A stretch of 64,000 nt of DNA from Isoetes taiwanensis (taxonomy: Eukaryota; Streptophyta; Lycopodiopsida; Isoetales; Isoetaceae). Below the pieces are notes generated by a model that had not been told where the DNA came from, made no database searches, and saw nothing but the letters and a program-made list of their open reading frames with translations. Shown one piece after another: positions 40,445-53,190 of this stretch. Positions within the stretch are counted from its first letter, which is position 1; each line of letters starts with the position of its first letter. A program made the translations under genes and the position numbers. The DNA is taken from assembly GCA_021234155.1 (NCBI GenBank), contig JAJEKV010000008.1, positions 8,582,445 to 8,646,444 on the forward strand. Reading direction: 5' to 3'.

Positions 40445-43400
40445 TGATGAGGTGGAGTATTGAAACAAGCTTCGGGAGGGACAGAATAAGAGGCGAGCTA
40501 CTGGGGACACAAGGTATATTCTATGAGGCTAAAACAGTTATACATTCACATGGGTGTCTTGAACGCCTATTTATGATATTTACAGGGGCCGTGGAAGAGG
40601 CAGAGGAAGGCACGGGGATAGATCCTTTAGTTCGAAGAAGCACTCAAGATCTCAGGATGATTCTTATGTTGAACCAGAGAGCAAACTCACGAAAACAGAC
40701 TAGCTATAGAACGGTTATTGTCTTGGTTGAGATATTTTTCCTGTTTTTTCGTGATTCCAAGTCGTAAAAGATATCTTGATAATCAAAGTAATCATTGTCA
40801 GTTAGTTGTGCATATAAATAAATACTTGCCTCCAAGTTTACGTGGCCCAGTCTGGTGTTTTTCGTGACTGTATTCAGTGGATTAGTGGCTGAGAAGTGCA
40901 AAATGCAGTTTTATGTGAGTCAATCATAGTGAAGACTATCTTCCCCAAGTTAATATATATCACTGGCTTTCCTGATGTATACACAGGATTGTCTTAACAC
41001 AGGATTGTCTTAAATATTTGAATTTTTCCTATTGAGCCAAGGCCGCTTGACTTTGATTGAGAGAGACTAATTATGGTTGTACATGTTGTACATGAGCTTT
41101 TATGACGAACACTTGCTGGTGATGAATCTGAAAGGAGATGCATCTTGACATGCCGACGGTCAGAAATGTTTTTAAAAAAATCACAGAAAAGCTAAAGCAA
41201 TTTGTTGGCTATAGTGCACGTTCCATAACCAGCATATTCCGTTTTTGTCTTTAGGATTTCTTTATGACAAAACGGGCAAGAGAAGGGTCGACAGTGACAT
41301 AGCTGCTATCCTTCTGTGTCCAAGCAGAACATAGATTTTATTATGAATTGGTAGCTTTTAATCTAAAACAGTTCAGTAATAGACGTTTTCTATTGTGCAG
41401 GCTTTGCTTTGTTATTTCAGAAATTCTTGTTAATTGTCCTGGCTTGTAAATCAGTGAACTAATCATAACACTTTTCTAACTCTGTATACATTGCCTTACG
41501 GCTCTGTGTTGGATGTGTTCAACTCGCAATTTGCTGGTTACAGATGCCCATGCTAGAATATCACTGCCTAACTTTTCATTATTTCATGTTTGCACTCCGA
41601 TATCTTGAGTTTTATTTCATTAGCCAGGCTGAAGCTATGCATCATTTCCATTCTGAACTGCATCATTGTGAATGGTTGATCTGGAACATGGTAATATGAA
41701 TATAGGAAGTAAATGTTTTGATGAAACTAGATTTCTCTTGTACTGCAGCATAAGCATATGTGCAGCATATGTTCTCAATTCATGTTTGAATGCAGGTATG
41801 CTTTCATAAAGGGGAATTGTTGAGGGATGATGCGGGACGCGAATTTGAGCAAAAAGCATCGGATGCCTTGAAAACGTATTGTAGGGAGGTTGATAAACTT
41901 ATTAAAGAAATAAAGCCACGTCATCTGCAGAGGGCCTTGAAGTACATCTACGAGCAGTTTGGCGATGGACTATCCGAGATGGATGTCATGAAATTCTTGA
42001 AAAAGCGGTGGAAACACTGGAGGTCAGAAATTATATCACTTCTTATGCTTTAATGAACTCGTAAAAGTTCTTTTTTTTTTTGTTTAAAACTATAGGGAAA
42101 ATCTTCGAAGGAATGTGCGAAACAATAATGCACCGAAACCAATGCATGTCGACGATGAAAGTTGGAAGAGGTTTGTCGAGCTTTGTGGTAGGAATTATCA
42201 ACGGCAAAAAGATGCTGCTGCCAAACGCAAGAGGCAGCAACGGACTGGCTCTGGAGGCATTATGTCCATTAAAACTAAGTTTGTAAGTGCTTAATCACTT
42301 TGCACAATTTTTTTCAAATGCTTTTCTTTAACTTTTTGTGAATTCAAATACAATGCAGTTTCAGGATTGGGGGTCCATGCCCACGGAGGATTTGTTATAG
42401 GAAATTATAGCGAAAGGCGGGTATGAAGCATGGAGGAAGAAGATGATTGCAAAAGGTTGTGCCGAAAAAGTGTGTACTTTCGATTTTTTCTTTCGAAATC
42501 AGTGTCTTGCATGCATTGCATTTATTATTTTCACTTGTGATAGTTGTGTGGCATGATCATTGCTCAACTTTGCCTTTATATAAAGTGAACTTTCCTCTTT
42601 CCTCTTCCTCAACAACAGCTCCAAGCAGCAAATGCTGATGCAAATGTAGCTTTTGATGCAAATGCTGCTGCCACTGCAGCAGCAACATAACTTTCTTATA
42701 AGCCTTATTTCTTTGTTATTACATAAACGTAGCAGATCCATATGTGTAGTACACAGCCAGAAATTGCCGTTATGTTACTTCTTGCTCAAAATCTTATTAA
42801 TGTGCATGCCGACAGTTAAACCAGATACTATATTATGCATTTAAAGTATGTTGGATCTTTCAAACCATAAGGTGTATACAGCATGAAAACCCATTCCAAA
42901 ATTCCTTTTCCATTTATAAACTCCACATGGACTATCAGTCACATTAAGCCAACGAGCATTCCAAACCAGATTCTAGAACAGTAAATATTTTCATGATAGT
43001 AAAGGCTTTCAACAGGTTTGATAAATGCTTATAACTTAAACATCTTCCATACGCTTTGAAAGTAATTTCTTCTTCATTACCTCAGCATGTATTTTGAAAC
43101 CGTATTTGAAGTATTTAAATTTAGGGATAAGATAGAACCTGAAAAGCTTATAGAAAAGCTCATGTTCATCACACTTAGGAACTCTTTTTACAGTAGGAAT
43201 ATCCCTGAACCAAATTTTTGCTAATAATGCAAAGAGTTTCTTTATCTTGTGGATCCTTATTGCAAAGAGTAAGTGCTATAGAAGAGCTCGTAGGTATTTT
43301 ACTTTGGTGGCTGTAAATATTCATGTTTGAGCAAGAATTATTTTAGTTCTAAGTGAGTTGTTTTTCTATGGCAGCATAAAGCCTTGGACTATCTTAACGG

Positions 43401-43711
43401 GACAAGCCCAGGTGTCATCTTTAAGATAAAACCCAAGAAGGAGAAAGAAGTTACAAACAGGGTAAGTGTATTTCATTCAATAATCGTGGTTTTTGTGAAT
43501 TTAAATTAATCTTATGTTTATATATTATACATGCAGAATATTTGCTATATTGATAGTGACTCTGATAAAGAACCTGATAAAGAACAGGTATGAAGGGCTA
43601 TCAAAACGATTCGTATTACATGAAATTCTTTTAATTCAAGCTAATTTCTCCTTTGAACTAATTAGGAGGAAGACAATGATGAAGGCAAAAGAAATGAAGA
43701 TGGACTCTAGA
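40445..43711 (+). pseudogene. Transposase_24 (Ptta/En/Spm)-type gene of the CACTA element
   Basis: Exon-like blocks with GT-AG borders. An Arg/Gly-rich N-terminal block lies near 40585-40700 (RGRGRGRHGDRSFSSKKHSRS). 41795-42023 gives LLRDDAGREFEQKASDALKTYCREVDKLIKEIKPRHL...MDVMKFLKKRWKHW. 42097-42283 gives ENLRRNVRNNNAPKPMHVDDESWKRFVELCGRNYQRQKDAAAKRKRQQ, the family's W-x3-V..L core followed by a basic stretch. Further blocks are at 42618-42690, 43376-43461 (HKALDYLNGTSPGVIFKIKPKK), 43537-43588 and 43667-43711 (acidic, ends at TAG). An in-frame TAG near 42400 (EDLL-stop-EIIAKGG) indicates decay. The presumed product is the second CACTA protein. Confidence 0.7.
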
Positions 43712-44101
43712 ATCAAGAGGGTTGAATCTGAATTTTATTACTTTTAAGTAGTTAAAGGCCCTTCTTTTATTGAGACGTTCGGAAAATTCAATGCTCAATG
43801 TTGAATTTTTTTTTTTCGAAGCATGAACTCAATGCACATTTTTATTGTTTATGATCCTTATATATCTATAATGCAATTGATTATTTTGTTTTCTTAGAAC
43901 CATCAAACTTGTCTTTTTCTTATTACTGAAATTTGCCTATTGCATTCGAGTAACAATGTAGACAAGTGCAATCCACATTTGAAATGAATTATTTGTGTTG
44001 GTATTGTTATTTTTCACTATTTCGAGAAGGGTGCGTTCTTTTTTTCACAAATTTTTGTTGATAAGTTGACACTATTTCACAAATGGTGTCTCTTCAAGTT
44101 T

Positions 44102-44330
44102 GCTATTACGTTGTTGTAATTTTGTCACAAGTTATAACCTAAAGCTTGCTATTACCTTCTTGTAATTTTGTCATAAGTTGTAACCCAAAGCTCATCACTA
44201 CCTTATTGTAATTTTGTCACAAGTTATAACCCAAAGATAGTCACTACCTTGGTGTAATTTGGATATAAGTCATTACTCAAAGCTCGTCACTATGTATTTG
44301 TAGTTTTGTCACAAATCATTACTTAACATT
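44102..44330. repeat. Right subterminal tandem repeats of the CACTA element
   Basis: About five 46-base units sharing TTGTAATTTTGTCACAAG and AACCCAAAGCT, with increasing divergence toward the right. They are likely binding sites for the element's own protein, by analogy with En/Spm. Confidence 0.85.
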
Positions 44331-44618
44331 GCTATATGCTAGTCACGAACCATGGTACAACTCAACATAATGCTTCTTGATATTCGTGACACTAAACTGC
44401 TATCATAGGTGATGCTAATTTGTCACAATACGAGTTGCAACCTTGTCGGAAACTCTATTAGTGTCGAATTTTTTTGGTCACAATCTTGACAATGGTGGTC
44501 ACCCCAGTGACCAATGATGATGTCTAATATAGTGTCAAGATTTTGACCATTTTGGGAACATGGTAGGTTCAAACATTGCCACTATGCTTGACACTATACC
44601 CCCCATTCTCTTGTAGTG

Positions 44619-44744
44619 CATGGAATTCACCAACTTATCTGCTTTGATATGCTCATGAACTACCCAAGGCTGGGGGTCATCCACTTGTGCTATTGGAGGA
44701 AGAATTGAAGACACCTTATGCCATTAAGCCCAATCCCATCTTAA
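44619..44744 (-). mobile_element. L1-type LINE, interrupted copy, segment 2
   Basis: A short minus-strand L1 piece (WHKVSSILPPIAQVDDPQPWVVHEHIKADKL) trapped between the CACTA element and the LINE tail at 44745. It joins segment 1 (45771-46027) and segment 3 (37534-38277) of the same L1 ORF2 in order and orientation. Confidence 0.75.
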
Positions 44745-45770
44745 AAGAATAGAATAGAATAGAATAGGTTTTTAGCGTCCACGGAAACTAATTGGCCTAT
44801 GGGACCCAAATAAAAAGAGAGCAGCAAGCATATTACTGACAGGATTAAAAAACCCCTGCCCCGAAGGGTTTTCGAGGGAAAAACCTTAGCAGTAATAAGC
44901 ATGCTGGCACACTGTACAATTGCATAGGACAGTTCAAGACCGTCACGTAGGACACAAACGCGTCCGTGCATCCATAACCTCCTGGAGGTATGACTCCAAC
45001 AAACCCACTGACGCCGTAGTCAATAACTGATGCAACGGCTGGCCAGGCACTAGTAGTCGAACATACCTCTCTCGGATATGGGCAAATGCCGGGCAGATCT
45101 GGAGGGTATGACATTCATCCTCAATCGCTACCGGTGGGCAACACCGCAAAGCCTTTGCTCGCGTGCTTCCCAGCCCAACGCCTGCTTTCAATGCGGAGGC
45201 GATGTGCACCCGTCTTGAATGGAAGCTATAAGTCCGCGCTTCTTCATGGGCAGCGGGGTGTACAAGTAATCGTGCGGGCCTCTTGTGAGCCTAGGATTGA
45301 CTTGTCCGGCGATAGTGTGCCCGCCTTAACGCGTCGCGTCGAGCCTCGCATCCCGAGCTTATGAAGGAAAGTAGCATCTAGATGCGGTTTAAGTGCCTCG
45401 CGATCTTTCTTTGTCCCGACTGGACGCGATCTGTTTGCTCGCACACCCCAAAATATGGAGAACCACCGAGCTTGCTTGTCTTTCCAGCAGGATTTCAGGC
45501 GTTGGGGACCCATCGCCGTGGTCAAAGCAAGATGGGGCAAGCGTGTATCAGCCATAGCGACCACCTTTTGGAAGTAAACGATATGGCGTTCCAATGCAGC
45601 CCGTTGAAGGGGTAGAAAGCCTGTCTCCTGGAGTAGGATCTGGTACGGAACTGTGGACTTCACCCCCAGGGCCCGTGCCAAGAAGGCCTTCTGCACCTGC
45701 TCGAGGTCATTCCATGTGTTGAGGGAGATGACCGGACCCCACACTTCTGCCCCATACAACAGGACCGGCT
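44745..45770 (-). mobile_element. 5'-truncated LINE with (TATTC)n tail
   Basis: On the minus strand the text begins at PVL-YGAEVWGPVISLNTWNDLEQVQKAFLARALGVKSTVPYQILLQETGFLPLQRAALERHIVYFQKVVAM and continues to the Cys-His region (CCPPVAIEDECHTLQICPAFAHIRERYVRLLVPGQPLHQLL). It ends with the conserved hairpin 3' region (44845-44885) and tail GAATA repeats (44748-44769). The first half is open, then frameshifts occur. It is CpG-rich compared with the copy at 1345-3085. It is inserted in an L1 (flanks 44619-44744 and 45771-46027). Confidence 0.88.
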
Positions 45771-46027
45771 AGGAGGAACTTAGCTTTAAACTCTTCCCAT
45801 GTTAGCAATTGCCTTTGATTATTATACCAATCAGATATCATATACACACCTGCTGATCTCCATCGACGCTGCATCAATGGGTGGACTGAAGATACCAGAG
45901 GACCACCGTCCAATGGAATCCACCAACAACTTGCAGTAGTGCTAGTGTGCGCAAGACTGTGAAAATGAAACAGAGATTGTACAGTCTCCCACGCAACTAG
46001 TAATTCTTCTAAGAAATGGAGAAGCAT
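45771..46027 (-). mobile_element. L1-type LINE, interrupted copy, segment 1
   Basis: A minus-strand frame LVAWETVQSLFHFHSLAHTSTTASCWW-IPLDGGPLVSSVHPLMQRRWRSAGVYMISDW and LLTWEEFKAKF. This is the conserved L1 ORF2 region that precedes the zf-RVT finger (P-L..P.L...RW...G......D......L.TWEEF..KF). The upstream L1 sequence is lost. Confidence 0.8.
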
Positions 46028-46029
46028 TA

Positions 46030-49000
46030 GGCTATGCAGTCAGTGGATAAAATAGAGCCCAGGGGAAAAGTGGCCTAGGGAAAGGTTTTAATATCATTCA
46101 CAAGGATTAGACATAAGGAGTTAGTAGTTACATTCTTATTAGAGTGTAGTTAACATCTTAAATAAGCATTACCTTGGAACCCTACATGATCCTTGTTGGA
46201 CTCCTTTATTGCATGTAATTAATTACCTTAAGGTAAGATTCCCACATTAGCATTATAGTAATATTGGATATATTGGTTCCAATAGTATTATATTTAACTG
46301 ACAGTTCAGAACTTTAAGGCCTTTAAGATATACCTTCTCACAATTATGTCGAGGCAATACTTCTAATTTAGAAAATATTTTAATTATTTATCATATAGCT
46401 AGAGTTCTTTATCATCAGATCCAAGTGTTAAACGTGTGTCTTTCGTTTGCCACTTGGTGATGCCTCAACCTTACAGGTATATATTTTACAGTTACTATAC
46501 TTAAAATAAGGCAATTTCTGATTATATTTACAAGGATTTTGAAGGTTATTTATATGCCTTTGGAAGGAATTACATCCTTTAGCTAACATATTATGTAGAC
46601 AGCATTTTACTTATCTCAATACTAAGATATGTACACAAGACAAAGCTTTGTGTAATGGTTACATTAATATTTAACTTATCTCAACGAGACATATTAGAGC
46701 TTGCAACACATTTTCTCACGTGGACTGCCCCTAAATGCATGCCACACTGATGTACTTTTATTTTATATAATTTATGTGGTTCTAAGGGGTTCCATCCCTG
46801 ATTTATTTAACTAAGAGCTAGCCCTTCTAGAGTACCTACACTTGTTACCAAGACGGCATGAGGAATGGCAAAATTCCTATCATGGCCACTGGTGCAGGTG
46901 TTTTTCCTATCATGCGCCCCATAACAATTTACTAGATGATTTCTCTCTCCCCACCTTGGCTCACTGGCCTTCTACGGCTAACCTGAAGGTGACCTGGCCG
47001 TTGCATTGCTTCTATGAATTCCGAAGGTGGAACTTGCCTATGATATCGACGTCGATTAACTTAACATTGATTGTCCCTAAGAAGCAGGTATGCATAATAT
47101 TGAGCCCCCATATTTTTTTTGAAAACGAAGTGGTCCAACGCACCCTATCCCCTCAACTGATATTGTGCCCAACATCATAACTATTCTCTCCCCTTAAGAG
47201 ATTAGACGCTTTTTACTTAAAACGTTTAATTTTAGCTAAACATACTTACCCGTCTCACACGATGGATGGAGCCATCATGTTTAACATATCTATCCCTAAA
47301 GCAATGGGTTAACAAATTATCTAGAGAGGTTTTGTTATCACCACACCCCCTTTTTCAAGAGACTATGTGATTAATATACTTCTTATTTTAGATGTAGCTT
47401 ATATGTATTATTCAATTTCACATCCTAGAGATTCCCCCTTTCTTAGTTATTTACTCTCTTGGATTATTCCTACCAATTGAATTGATGCCATTATAATAAG
47501 TTGGACGGACTTGTTAGATTACTTATTTTCTTTCAGTTGGATTATTCCTTGGAGGTACTAGCTTTATACATGGTCAACAATTGTCCTAGTAAAGATTCCT
47601 TCTTAGTGAGGTGATCAATCTCACTAAGTGGTTTCAATATGTTGGATGTCCATTAACAACCATGTATAATTTTAGTTACTCGTATGCATTTCCTTCCCAA
47701 TATTTCACGCTTTGCTCAATCTTGAGGCAATTCTTTCAACGAGAATATCTAGAAATGTCCTCTAATTCCATTATGGATGTTATCATCAGGGAAAAAATTA
47801 AGCATACTATATATTTTTCCATAAAAAATGGTTTGGCTATTTTTCAAAATTTTACAGTATTTTATGATATACATTTGGCTAAAGTTATTATTATTATTAC
47901 ATTTATATATATCTACTTGGCGAAGCATTTGAATTATGTACTATAAGCTTTCACTTGGCTATTTTTTTCTAACTGGAAAAAGCAAAAAATGTAAATTAAA
48001 TTCTGCAGCTCTAGATATATTGTACTACAATTACAAATAATAATCAATAATCAATAAACATACAATAATATTAAAAAATTTGTAACATAAGCTCACAACA
48101 TAGCTTATAACATCCATAGTTTGAACTACATTCAATGCAATGACACCATCTAGATATGGTGATCAAATTGCACTTATCTCTTACCCAGATGTTATGCAAC
48201 CAACTCGGGCATCTAGAAGGATATCGGCCCTCTATTACATTTCCTTTTTAAAGATGCATATATGGTATATGTATTAGAAATTCATAGTTTGAAAAACTAT
48301 ATCACCAATGATGGTAGGTGGAAATGCATAAAAGTCTATAATAAGAATTCATTTTTGTTTGGCTATTAATGATTTAATATATAATTGTAATATAAAGATA
48401 AGATATAAAGCAAGGCTAATCCCTTTTTCTTTAAGGAAAAGGGAGAAAATAGTTTGGTGAATCCTAAAAATATAGTGTAGTATTTGTTTTAACTATGGCT
48501 ATTTTTTATTTTTTTAGATGAAATCCCCCTTCATAAAATTCGCCGCAAAAATTGTCTAGACCCCCTAAAAAATCGCCATTTGGCTATTAATAGCCACTAA
48601 TTTTCTCCATGGTTATCATCCATATATCTATCCTACTAGACCCTATGACCTTAGATCCCCGAGCTTGTTAGAAGCTCATCCACTCTTTGCTTGCCTGAAG
48701 CAGCAAGGTAACGTTCCGGGCTCCTCCTCGATGTAGAGGTCAACTTTCTTCATTAGAGGCCTCCCATTGCTAGTGGTTTTGATGGCGTAGGTGACCATTT
48801 GAAATCTTCTATGTCACTTCCCAAAAGCATGAAGGTGGTGCAGTTGAAAAAAATCTTCCGCATTGGATTCTTCATCTTGGGGCTAAAGGACGACTCTGGA
48901 TCTGATATTGTTGTGTCGACTTCATCAACTTCTCTCAGGTCGAGTTCTTCTCAGTCGTTTTCATGTTGCCTGAAGAGTGTTGAGGATGTTGATTTCTTCA

Positions 49001-50230
49001 CCCCTTCGAATTGCCCGGGCATCTTCTCCTTTTGATCTGTTACACTATGGGAGGGAGGGGATAACAAGGGTAATATACATGCAAGGCATATAGCTTGCAC
49101 AATTATAAACACTACTAAAGCTATTAGGTCCCCCAGCGCCTCCCCTTGAGGTGCACACGTATTCCATGGCAGTGCTATCAATGTTCCTCCTGTTTGTACG
49201 TCAGCTCGTACTCTGGGTAGGTCTATTGATCCGATATCTGTTGACTAGGGCGCAATACACTTTTGCTTCACACTCTAACTAAAGATGCGAAGGCCATTGA
49301 TGCTTCAACGTTCTGGTCTATTTTCTGATCTTGTTCTTGGGCAAAAGTTGTCCCCCGTTCACAATGTCTGAAGCTATTTGGAGAGGTTGTGCGCAATTCC
49401 TTTGGATAGACTCCTAAGGAGTTGTTCTTCGAATTGGGTTCGCCAAGTTGCATGCGAGTTGTCGTATCTTGATGAGGTTTTTAGTTGAATCGCCGATTCT
49501 TTGGCTCTATTGCTAGCATTTCTCCATCTTCTCATCTCTTGTCTTTATCCCTCTCTACATGCGTGTCTCTGTGGCGAGTAAGGCATCATGGCTCTCTTTC
49601 CTGATGGCCATGCTATCGAGATGGTGGATCCTTATGTCGGTATAGCTTGACCCTTGAGTTGAAGAAGTTTCTGTCCTAGTTTTACTTTTTGTTCTTGAAT
49701 AGCCTGGCTATTGTCTTGACTCTCTTTTTTGCTGGAGGTGCTTCGATTGCCATCCTTGTTATTAAGGTGTCGAATGCTTCTATCTTGGGCGTTGAGGCCC
49801 TACACATCGGAGATACACTCGATTTCTTCTCTTTTAATTCCTGGTAGTACCTGACGAATGAGCATAGGCATAACCCATCGCTGCTGCAATATCTTTTGTA
49901 AGTGTATCTCCATCTAATACGCATCTCACATGCATCACCATACATCACCATAAGGTGGGATTATGGTCGTCAAGATGTTGCCTTCTCAGTTGGCTCGTTT
50001 GATGTCAGGTCGTCCCGAAGAATTTCTCGACATTTGTCAGCTTGAGGTCATGGCCGTGGTTTCTGAAGATGTCTGGTTGTTCCTCCTTCTATTGTTGAGG
50101 ACACTCGTGTCATAAGGTCGTCAAGTGTTGTCACTGCCACAAGAGGTTGAGTTGCGTCTCGAAGATGTCTTGGTGCAAAACCTAGATGGTACAACGCTAA
50201 TGATCTTGGCATGACTGGTGTGATGTGACA
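46030..50230. other. AT-rich, repeat-derived stretch, no assignable gene
   Basis: Several short frames exist (for example 46842-47180, 47611-47946, 49682-49951 minus) without recognisable domains. The phrase TTGGCTATT recurs at about 47835, 47957, 48359 and 48585, suggesting a decayed repeat. I cannot assign a family. Confidence 0.4.
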
Positions 50231-50232
50231 AA

Positions 50233-50838
50233 TTGATTAACAAAGGGCTATCATTAGTTGCAGCGCCATCGTATTATGGTATAAGATCTTATAGAGGAGG
50301 AACACGTGAGCAATTTTTTTGGTTTTGTCCTGACAACTATAGGTGCACATGGTACCCAAATGCTGCTATGGTTTCCACACCCAATCGTCCCTTTTTGTGG
50401 CCTATACATAAAGGTGTCAAACTTAAACCTCATGAGCTCGAGACTTTGGAAAAGTGTGGCTATAATCTGGAAGGATTGAGTAAAACCACATATACCCATC
50501 AAAATGAAGATGTTCAGTATGTTAACAATCCTGGAAGTCAATACTCTATCATGAGACATGATGGTAAGCATGTAAACAGAAGGACTAGACTTAGTAGAGT
50601 TGCAGAACTGAATTTGGAGCAAAGCAAAGACATGGATGTCTCAGTTCTAAGTAATGTGATTGTTCATAAGAGACATGTGGACTTCAGTTTGAACAGAAAT
50701 GGCAATGCATTTAGCATCAAGAAAGAGCCTTCATGCACATGTCCCGATTATCAGAAGAGGGTTGCAAAGGAAAGCTTCATTCCATGCAAGCATATGTTCT
50801 ACATTCCAGTCAGAGCTTCGCAGAGGTCCCTCCATTGA
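50233..50838 (+). pseudogene. SWIM zinc-finger fragment (MULE/FAR1-like transposase or plant nuclear protein)
   Basis: A 201-residue open frame without a clear domain in its first 130 residues. The C-terminal segment FSIKKEPSCTCPDYQKRVAKESFIPCKHMFYI fits the SWIM pattern C-x-C-x(n)-C-x-H. SWIM fingers end Mutator-like transposases and the related FAR1/FHY3 proteins, and also occur in free-standing proteins. No DDE transposase core is present around it, so this is a fragment or a solitary SWIM protein. The rest to about 50900 has no frame. Confidence 0.6.
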
Positions 50839-50899
50839 CATGTCGCTTCTCCAGCCAGTGTTTAGTGATGATCTTTTGAATAGGTTATTGCATGTCTTC

Positions 50900-51324
50900 T
50901 GACTGCAATATTTTGTCTTTGGATAGCTTAATGCATGTGTTTACTTACACTCTTAGCATAATACAATAATCACATTGTAGTACTTTTTGATAACTTTCTA
51001 AATTGAGGGATAAAGACCATAAGACCATTATAAAAAAGACTGCAAAAAAATTGCACTCCGCATTAGCATAATAGTTAACATCATGAGCATAATAGTTAAC
51101 ATCATGTTGCTATTCAATGGGAGACTACATAATAGTATATGGTTGCAGGGCCAATAAATGGAGTCTATCCTCCCAGTGAAAGAAAGAATAAATCAACTCT
51201 AACTTGCATCATCAAATGTAAATAGTATAGATCATCCTAGCTTCTGCAAGTTTTGAATATGTTAAAATATGGATGGCTCTTATTCTATCGGATAAAACAA
51301 TCCACTATATCTCCACTATATCTG
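50900..51324. other. AT-rich gap, nothing recognised
   Basis: It contains a duplicated 'CATAATAGTTAACATCATG' (about 51067 and 51090) and no gene. Confidence 0.5.
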
Positions 51325-52170
51325 CAAGGTGCACCACATGGATGATGTTAGGTATCCTGTTCTTGCACTTGCCATGGCTGAATCTCCTCAGCGTTTAAAA
51401 CGATGTTGGAAAGAGCATTGCAGTACATGGTTTGTCGTTGGGCTGTGCACCCAGAGCACTGCCTGATGCTTGCCAGTTCTGATCCTGAGCTTTTGCAACA
51501 ATATCTCAATGGTCGTTTTTCTCAAAAGATATGGGACGCAGTTACTTTGGCCCAAGTGAAAACTGGTCATTATCATCCACACCTAAATCCCACCTTGGCA
51601 CCAGGGCCCCAAGCTTATTTGCTTGCTTCATTGTCCAGGAACAAGCTTGTAGCTATTGCATCAATTCGCACGGGGTCCCATAGGCTACGGATTGAGACAG
51701 GTAGATGGGAACGGCCGCAATTGCCGCGAGAAGCGAGACTATGTGCCTGTTGCCAGTTACATGTTATTGAAGATGAAAGCCATACTCTTCTGATTTGCCC
51801 TGCTTTTGAGATAGTCCGGAATCATTTTTTGACCTTAGCATTCCATTCCACGCTTCCATAACTTCTCAGAGCACCATCTGTGCATGACTTGGCATTATAC
51901 ATACTTGAGGTTCTAGATAAACGTCTGCAATTACTGAGCCCTCAGTAGTCATTATCTCCGCTTGTCTAGTATCATCATTACTGCAAAGGGTTTTCCCTTG
52001 AAAACCTTTCGAGGCAGGGGTTTTTTAATCCTAGTAGTAATGATTGTACTAGCCCATTGTATGGGTCCCATGACCTATTGGTCTTCGTGGACGTTAAAAA
52101 ACTATTCTATTCTATTCTATTCTATTCTATTCTATTCTATTCTATTCTATTCTATTCTATTCTATTCTAT
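51325..52170 (+). mobile_element. 5'-truncated LINE with long (TATTC)n tail
   Basis: Starts within the region after the RT (PVLALAMAESPQRLKRCWKEH, then a frameshift). It continues as SSDPELLQQYLNGRFSQKIWDAVTLAQVKTGHYHPHLNP, ASIRTGSHRLRIETGRW and the Cys knuckle LCACCQLHVIEDESHTLLICPAFE. The 3' region has the same hairpin and 'GGGTCCCATGACC' motif as the other copies. The tail at 52103-52170 is about 13 TATTC units, the longest in the window. Confidence 0.88.
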
Positions 52171-53190
52171 ATGTGTGTAAGAATATCATAAATAATATAG
52201 ATGCTTCACCAAACTAATAGAAAAATGTTCATTAGTGGAAATCTATAAAGTGGAAAAGAATCATAAACCATGGTCACTGTTCCTTCGAACTATAGAACTA
52301 TTTGTTTGTCCTATAGTACAACAGTGATGTACCTTTTTGTTATCCTACAATGTAATGCTAAGGCGGAGCCTTATGAGACAACTATGAAGGAAATCACAAA
52401 GAGGAACCACACCTATAATTATCATGTTTTTTGTCAAGTCTTTGCTTGGCTTGCATTGTCCGATGCTTCTACACTTGTGGCACCTGAATCTGTGCACGCA
52501 CCATCTCCATGCTTAAAAGTCTGTTCCAGTTTCTCTGGCCCTTCTTAGATGTTATGCTCCAGCACAGACTGTGCAAAGAAATTAGAAAGGGCTTAATATT
52601 AGCCTGCTCTGTACATAAGGAACTCAAGCAGATGTATCTTTAGAGAATCCTCAGCCACTCCATCACAGGTCATTCACACGCCCATCATGCGAGCAGCCTC
52701 ACCAACTAATTCTGCATGGCTTCCAGATAAACAAATCTTCTAGATGAATGGCTGATAAAATTTAAACACCAATCTGTGGTCCATGGGATAAAGATTATGC
52801 AATAGCACAATATACATGTTTCATAATTGTAATCCTCAGATTAAGGCTTTGCAACTGTCTTTATCATCTGAAATAGTAAATGCAAGCTGCATAGAAAGAG
52901 TGAGAGTGTATTAGAAACAATCAAATTGCAATGCTAATCGATCCACTCCGTAGGATCGAGATTCTCATGAGGAGGAGCATGCATGCAGTTTTGGATCTCT
53001 GGTTTAGTTTTTTTATAACAGAAGTCTTCTTCAGCTTCTCAAATCAACATTTCTTCTTCGTCTCAACAATTTTCGTTCTCTTCCTCTTGAACCATGCAGG
53101 GGAGGGGCTTCTTCCTGTATGGATAGACAATTCTTGACGTTTTTCATTCTCCTCTTTCCATCCTGGTCTGGTTGTCTGGATGCATAATGC

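Larger units (their letters stand above)
38278..44618. mobile_element. CACTA (En/Spm) DNA transposon, defective
   Basis: Left terminus CACTACAAGAGGATGGGGG at 38278. The right terminus at 44590-44618 is its complement with two small differences (CACTACAAGAGAATGGGGGG). Subterminal repeats lie inside both ends, notably five 46-base units at 44102-44330. It carries a minus-strand DUF4216-domain gene and a divergent plus-strand Transposase_24-type gene, both with En/Spm associations, but no TNP2-type transposase core was found, so it should depend on another element. The flanking three bases (TAC and CAT) do not form a clear duplication. The element interrupts an L1 LINE. Confidence 0.9.

Noticed and set aside
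38275-44621. 3-bp target duplication for the CACTA element
   Set aside because: The flanking triplets are TAC and CAT; they do not match, so no duplication is claimed.
47611-47946. 111-codon plus-strand open frame rich in Phe/Ile/Tyr
   Set aside because: Extreme AT-rich composition gives this pattern by chance; no helix periodicity or motif supports a membrane protein.
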